From assembly GCA_003132525.1 (NCBI GenBank), contig PKXZ01000084.1, forward strand, positions 1 through 32,150: a stretch of DNA of 32,150 bases, read 5' to 3'. The translations under genes were made by a program, and so were the position numbers. The DNA is from Candidatus Dormiibacterota bacterium (GTDB taxonomy: Bacteria; Chloroflexota; Dormibacteria; Aeolococcales; Aeolococcaceae). Under the pieces are notes generated by a model. The model saw nothing but the letters and a program-made list of their open reading frames with translations, was not told where the DNA came from and made no database searches. Below are positions 27,379 to 32,150 of this stretch, in pieces; within the stretch, counting starts at the first letter, position 1; each line of letters opens with the position of its first letter.

Positions 27379-29697
27379 ATGCGAAACGAGAGCGCCGCCC
27401 GGCGCTGGCTACCGATCTTCGCGACGGCTGTACTGCTTGGCATCACCAGCTGGCAACTGGTCGATTCCTCGCTGCCGCCGCGGATCATGCTCGTGGAGAT
27501 CGAGGTCGTCGTTGTCGCGGCGGTGATGCTCGAGATCACGATTCGGTTGCGTCGTGCCTCCCGGGTGAGTCCTTCGGTCGCGGCACTCGTGCAGGGTCTC
27601 ACCAGCGTCGGGCTGTGCACGCTCGTCCTCGGTCTCTCCGCACCGCGCCTGGATCATCCGGTGCCGCTGATCGTGCTCGGCTTCGTCGCGGTCCTGCTGA
27701 CCGTCGATCCGTCGGCTCGCGCGCCGGCGCTCTGGAGCGTGCTTCTGGCGTCATGCGCAGGGCTCGCCGGGGTCTGGTGGTGGTCGGGTCTGATTCCCGA
27801 CAACGGGGTCAACCAGTTGATTCAGATCGAGGCGCTGGTTGTTGGTGTCGTCGTGCTCGCCTATTCGAACTGGTCGCTGACCAACCGCCACTACCAGGCG
27901 CAGACCCGGAGGTTGCGAGCGGTTGCCGACGTGGCCCGCAAGCTCGGGCTCACAACCGACTCGGGTGAGGTCGCAGCCGCCGTCCTGGGTGGTTGTCATG
28001 AGACCTACCCGGACGCGACCTGGGGACGCGTCCTGCTCTTCGAAGCTGGCTCCGGAGGGCTCGCAACGTTGCCGTTGATCCTCGGTCCCGCGGGGGTGTC
28101 TCCGGCGAGTGGTCCGATGGTGACCATGGCGCCCGGCGACGGCGTCATCGGTCGCGTGTACTCGTCGGGCGAGGCGTGCCTGCTCCGGACCCCTCGCGAC
28201 ATCAAGCAGGCGTATGCGGCGATGCCGCACTCAAGTCTCGACGAGCTCGAGAAGCTCGGCGGCGGACGGCGTTCGAGAAGCGTTGTCGCGGCCCCGCTCC
28301 GTGCTGCCGGCGGTCGCGTGATCGGCGTGCTCGTCCTGATCTCGCACGCGCGTCGCGGGACCTGGGACTTCGACGATCTCACCGTCGTCCAGGCAATCGC
28401 CGATGAGGCGGCTGTGGCCGTCGCGCGCGCCGGTCTCTTCGAGGAGAAGGCGCTCCACGCCACCACCGATCCGTTGACCAAAGTCGGCAACCGTCGCGCC
28501 TTCGAGGAGCGCCTCGGTGAGCTGACCGGCGCCACCGCCGTGATCGCGATCGATGTCGACCACCTCAAGCCCATCAACGACGAGTTTGGCCACGAGGCCG
28601 GCGACATGCTGCTCATCGAAGTTGCGCGAACGCTGCGCGCCCAGCTCCGCGCCGGTGACCAGCTGCTCCGCATTGGTGGCGACGAGTTCGTGTCAATCAT
28701 GGACGCAACGATGGAAGAGGAGGCCGTGGCGATCGCCGAGCGCATGCGCGTCTCGCTCCATGGCGTCGCGCTGCCGCATGGCAAGGCACGGATCAGCGCG
28801 GGCGTCGCTGCCGGCGCCGGCGGCGTGCACGCGCTCTGGCTCGCCGCGGACGAGGCGCTCTCGAAAGCAAAGAAAGACGGCCGCGATCGCGTCGTGGTCG
28901 CGGACGATCGGTCACTGCCGAGCCTGGTTCGGGGTGGCGGCGACGCCGGCGAGATGCTCGATGCGATTCTCAGCAAGCGCCGTGTCATCCAGGCGATGTT
29001 CCAGCCGATCGTGCTGCTGAGCGACCACCGCGCCATCGGATGGGAGGCGCTCGCGCGGGTGCCGGGCCTCCGCGATCCCGTCGACGGTGTCGAGGATGTG
29101 TTTGCGCTGGCGCACCGTCGCGGCGTCACCAAGGAGATCGACTGGATCTGCCGGAGGATCGCCATGTCGGCGGCGTCGGCGTTGCCCGTGACCGATCCGC
29201 TGTTCCTCAACGTCTCCGCCGCGATGCTGCTCGACCCGCTCCACCCCGTCGACCACATGCTGCTGCTCGCCCGCTGGGCCGAGCGTGAGCCCGAGACCAT
29301 CGTCCTGGAGATCACCGAGCGCGAGTCGATCGCCGACCAGCAGCGCCTCCGCCTCGTCCTGGCCAGCTATCGCGAGCACGGCTTTCAGTTCGCGCTCGAC
29401 GACATCGGCGAGGGCCACTCCACGCTCGAGTTGCTTGCCGCGGCGGTCCCGGAGTTCGTCAAGATCGCCAAGAGCATCACCCAGGGCTGCGTGGAACGGG
29501 GACCCCGCGCGGTCATCGAAGCCACCGTCGCCTATGCCCGCAGTTCGGGATCGACGGTCATCGCGGAGGGCATCGAGGACGAGGAGACGGCCAACCGCCT
29601 GGCAGCACTCGGGGTCACCGCCGGCCAGGGGTACTGGCTCGGCCGCCCCCGCCAGATGGCGCTCGATTCCGAAGCGCGAGGTGAGGCGACCGCCTGA
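27379..29697 (+). CDS. membrane GAF-GGDEF-EAL cyclic-di-GMP turnover protein
   Basis: GGDEF (LLRIGGDEFV) with RAGD I-site; EAL (IGWEALARVP), LNVSAAM, LEITERES, DDIGEGHSTLELL, AEGIEDEE, GQGYWLGRP. Confidence 0.93.
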   Translation: MRNESAARRWLPIFATAVLLGITSWQLVDSSLPPRIMLVEIEVVVVAAVMLEITIRLRRASRVSPSVAALVQGLTSVGLCTLVLGLSAPRLDHPVPLIVLGFVAVLLTVDPSARAPALWSVLLASCAGLAGVWWWSGLIPDNGVNQLIQIEALVVGVVVLAYSNWSLTNRHYQAQTRRLRAVADVARKLGLTTDSGEVAAAVLGGCHETYPDATWGRVLLFEAGSGGLATLPLILGPAGVSPASGPMVTMAPGDGVIGRVYSSGEACLLRTPRDIKQAYAAMPHSSLDELEKLGGGRRSRSVVAAPLRAAGGRVIGVLVLISHARRGTWDFDDLTVVQAIADEAAVAVARAGLFEEKALHATTDPLTKVGNRRAFEERLGELTGATAVIAIDVDHLKPINDEFGHEAGDMLLIEVARTLRAQLRAGDQLLRIGGDEFVSIMDATMEEEAVAIAERMRVSLHGVALPHGKARISAGVAAGAGGVHALWLAADEALSKAKKDGRDRVVVADDRSLPSLVRGGGDAGEMLDAILSKRRVIQAMFQPIVLLSDHRAIGWEALARVPGLRDPVDGVEDVFALAHRRGVTKEIDWICRRIAMSAASALPVTDPLFLNVSAAMLLDPLHPVDHMLLLARWAEREPETIVLEITERESIADQQRLRLVLASYREHGFQFALDDIGEGHSTLELLAAAVPEFVKIAKSITQGCVERGPRAVIEATVAYARSSGSTVIAEGIEDEETANRLAALGVTAGQGYWLGRPRQMALDSEARGEATA

Positions 29698-29703
29698 CCA
29701 GGG

Positions 29704-31005
29704 TCAGACAGCCGGCGCCGCGGCGAGGTCCCAGGTGGAACCGTCAGGGGTGTCGTGCACCTCGATACCCGCGTCCACCAGCGCGTCGCGCAGCTTGTCC
29801 GCGAGCGCGTACTCCCCCGCACCGCGCATCTCCACACGCAGGCTGAGGACCCTATCGACCACGGGTCCGAGGAGCTCGCGCGGGTCGTCCACGCCAGTGC
29901 GCGCGAGGTCGCCGAGCCGCACGACATAACGTCGGAGGGTCTCGCGCGCACGGTCCTGCTCGTCGGAGTCGAGCGTGTCCGCAGCCCATTCGTGAATCTG
30001 CGAGTCGATCGCCAGGACAGCGCCGACCGCGCCGTCGACATCGCGCGAAGCGAGCGCGCCATCGGCGGCCCCGGACTGCCGGGTGACCTCCTCGAGAAAG
30101 GGCGAGACGCCTGGGGCTGGAAGCGATTCCACCTGACCCGCATCGGCGTCCGAGGCGTCGGGAGCCAGCGCGTCGGCACCGGCCAGGACCGGCTCGGCGG
30201 CGAGCGCGCTGACCGGTACGGTCGTGCCGTTCTCGAACCGCTGCGATACCCCCTTGCGGCGCCACGTCAGCCCACCGCGTCCGCGGATGCTGACCGTCCC
30301 GGCGTCGATGTCGAAGATCGCCGCGGTGTGCTCGTCGACACCGAGCACGTCGACGCCGCCCGGGAGCAGTTCCTCGAGGACGCGCAGTCGGCGCTCGCCC
30401 ATGTAGCAGTACCGGGTGTCGTGTGTCCCGCCCTCGGCGTTGTTGTAATGCGGGATCACCGCCACGCGAAGACCGATGGCGCCGAGCAGGTCAAGACCGT
30501 CGAGCCAGCGCGGCTCCTCGCCGACCTTGTACACCTCATACACCGGGAGTGAGCAGACCCCGAGCCCGACTGCGGCCGCGCTCGCAAAGGTCACGCAGCC
30601 GCCGTCGCGCAGCTTGGTGGCGAGCAGCTCGGGAACTGCCGTGCCGATCCACTGGCGGAGCGCGTAGGTCGGGCTGCCCGGGCCCGCGAACACATACCGC
30701 GCTTCCGCGACGCGCGCCAGCATGGTCTCGTACTCGAGCGCGGACGCCAGCTCCTTGTTCCGAAAGGTCGCAACGCTGATCGGAAAGCCAACGCGGTCGC
30801 GAAAGTACGCGACGGTGCGCTCGCTGATGTCCGCCGCGTTCTCCTGGAACCCGAACGGCGTGTCGAGGAGCACGGCCGGCACCGGGCGCGGTTCGAGGCG
30901 CGAGAGCAGATCGGCATGCACCGACACCATGGTCGGGGTGGTCTCCCCGGACCCCATGATGCAGAGCAGGCGCGGCAGACGAGCGCCTCCGCCGTTGGTG
31001 TTCAT
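29704..31005 (-). CDS. peptidase S51/cyanophycinase-like (type 1 glutamine amidotransferase fold) protein fused to a CysS C-terminal-like domain
   Basis: LLCIMGSGETTPTM; YVFAGPGSPTYALRQW; VTFASAAAVGLGV; VLGVDEHTAAIFD; C-terminal LSLRVEMRGAGEYALADKLRDALVDAGIEVHDTPDGSTWDL. Confidence 0.8.
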   Translation of the reverse strand: MNTNGGGARLPRLLCIMGSGETTPTMVSVHADLLSRLEPRPVPAVLLDTPFGFQENAADISERTVAYFRDRVGFPISVATFRNKELASALEYETMLARVAEARYVFAGPGSPTYALRQWIGTAVPELLATKLRDGGCVTFASAAAVGLGVCSLPVYEVYKVGEEPRWLDGLDLLGAIGLRVAVIPHYNNAEGGTHDTRYCYMGERRLRVLEELLPGGVDVLGVDEHTAAIFDIDAGTVSIRGRGGLTWRRKGVSQRFENGTTVPVSALAAEPVLAGADALAPDASDADAGQVESLPAPGVSPFLEEVTRQSGAADGALASRDVDGAVGAVLAIDSQIHEWAADTLDSDEQDRARETLRRYVVRLGDLARTGVDDPRELLGPVVDRVLSLRVEMRGAGEYALADKLRDALVDAGIEVHDTPDGSTWDLAAAPAV

Positions 31006-31011
31006 GCATCG

Positions 31012-31017
31012 ATCGTA
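31012..31017 (-). promoter_or_regulatory. putative -10 element TACGAT, leaderless
   Basis: TACGAT-N6-ATG(31005) on the minus strand. Confidence 0.45.
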
Positions 31018-31062
31018 CGGTGTGCGGCCCGTGCGACCATCGCTGGAGGAGGTCGCGCGACC

Positions 31063-32145
31063 ATGGACATGGTGGACGTCAAGGCGGGGCTGGCCGATGA
31101 GGCGCGCCGCCTCGGCTTCGCCGCATGCGGGGTCACCTCGGTGCGGCCGTTCACCGAGGCACGCACCAGGGCGCTCGCCGCGATCGACGCCGGCCGCATG
31201 GACGGCATGGCCTGGTACACGCGCGACCGCGTCGAGGCGTCGGCGGACATCGGCGGACGCTACCCGTGGGCGCGATCGATCATCGCGCTCGCCTGGCCAT
31301 ATCGACCCGCGAGACCGGAGCCTTCCAGCGGTGGCCCGGCCGGGACCGTTCGGGGTCGCTTCTCCGCCTACGCATGCACGGAGGACGGCGGCGGCGCGGT
31401 CGACTACCACGACCTCCTCGCACAACGCTGCGACGCGCTGGTCGCCTGGCTGCGCGAGCGGGTCGACGGCGTCCGAGCCAAGCGTTTCGTGGATCACGGC
31501 TGGGCGCTCGATCGCGCGATCGCCGAGCGAGCCGGGGTCGGATTCGCCGGGAAGCACGCATCGGTGATCACGGTCGCGGCCGGCTCATACGTGCTCCTGG
31601 CGTCCGTCGCCGTGTCAGTCGCGCTTCCGGTCGACGCACCCTCACGGCGTGGGTGCGGCCACTGCACCGCCTGCATCCCGTCCTGTCCGACCGGGGCGAT
31701 CGTCGCGCCCGGTGTCATCGATGCCCGGCGGTGCATCTCGTACCTCACCATCGAACACCGGGGTCCGATCCCGGGTGAGCTGCGCCGGTTGATGGGGACG
31801 TGGGCGTTCGGATGCGACCTCTGTCAGGAGGCGTGTCCCATCAACGAGCGCCTCGCCCCCGACCCGCTCGACGTCGACACGGCAAGCACCGCGCGCGGCC
31901 CGGTGCCGCACCCCGACCTGGTGGAGTGCCTCGAGCTCAGCGATGCCGAGTTCACCGCACGCTTTGAGGGTACTGCAGTCTCCAGGACTGGACGTGCCGG
32001 GCTGGCGCGCAACTGCGCCATCGCGCTCGGCAATGCGGGGGACGGATCAGCGCTCCCAGCGCTACAACGAGCCGCGGCATCGGACCCGGACGCGGTGGTC
32101 CGTGAGGCAGCTCGCTGGGGAATCGCACAACTGACCGGCCGCTGA
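31063..32145 (+). CDS. queG: epoxyqueuosine reductase
   Basis: two Fe-S motifs CGHCTACIPSCPTGAI and CDLCQEACPINE; DHGWALDRAIAERAGVGFAGKHASVIT; GGAGGAGG upstream of ATG 31063. Confidence 0.92.
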   Translation: MDMVDVKAGLADEARRLGFAACGVTSVRPFTEARTRALAAIDAGRMDGMAWYTRDRVEASADIGGRYPWARSIIALAWPYRPARPEPSSGGPAGTVRGRFSAYACTEDGGGAVDYHDLLAQRCDALVAWLRERVDGVRAKRFVDHGWALDRAIAERAGVGFAGKHASVITVAAGSYVLLASVAVSVALPVDAPSRRGCGHCTACIPSCPTGAIVAPGVIDARRCISYLTIEHRGPIPGELRRLMGTWAFGCDLCQEACPINERLAPDPLDVDTASTARGPVPHPDLVECLELSDAEFTARFEGTAVSRTGRAGLARNCAIALGNAGDGSALPALQRAAASDPDAVVREAARWGIAQLTGR

Positions 32146-32150
32146 ACGCA

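Noticed and set aside
28005-29315. 436-aa minus-strand ORF
   Set aside because: Antisense to GGDEF-EAL; Ser/Arg/Ala-rich artefact typical of high-GC DNA.
1-32150. CRISPR arrays, transposons, integrases, prophage genes, rRNA/tRNA genes
   Set aside because: No regularly spaced direct repeats, no transposase/integrase motifs and no RNA-gene signatures were seen on either strand by eye; a covariance-model scan would be needed to exclude small RNAs.

Overview
High-GC chromosomal window with about 27 densely packed protein-coding genes. I saw no convincing rRNA, tRNA, CRISPR array or transposase. The lineage looks like Chloroflexota or Actinomycetota, but that is inference only. From left to right: (i) a minus-strand three-gene cassette at 332-3660 (small membrane protein, Rad50/SMC-like zinc-hook ATPase, small HEPN-like protein) that looks like a candidate defence or toxin system, with the 5' end of a further minus-strand gene at 1-83; (ii) a divergent MESH1-like HD hydrolase; (iii) housekeeping and metabolic genes: SHOCT membrane protein, SDR, DUF2342-like zincin, Fur, branched-chain aminotransferase, ATP-type PEPCK, MBL hydrolase, Tam-like methyltransferase, alpha/beta-hydrolase lipoprotein, MFS exporter, zinc-ribbon protein, PrsW-like protease, crotonyl-CoA carboxylase/reductase; (iv) a signalling cluster at 18264-24214 with a NarL-type regulator, a REC-only protein, a GAF/HisKA_3 histidine kinase, a REC-(degenerate HTH)-adenylate cyclase fusion and a divergent cyclic-nucleotide-binding protein; (v) a methylmalonyl-CoA mutase large subunit without a B12 domain, a GGDEF-EAL protein, a peptidase-S51-like protein fused to a CysS C-terminal-like domain, and QueG. 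Main leads: the HEPN/ATPase cassette, the REC-cyclase/CNB module, the S51-CysS fusion, and a recurrent TANNNT-N6-start arrangement implying widespread leaderless transcription. All family assignments come from reading motifs by eye; no database search was run.
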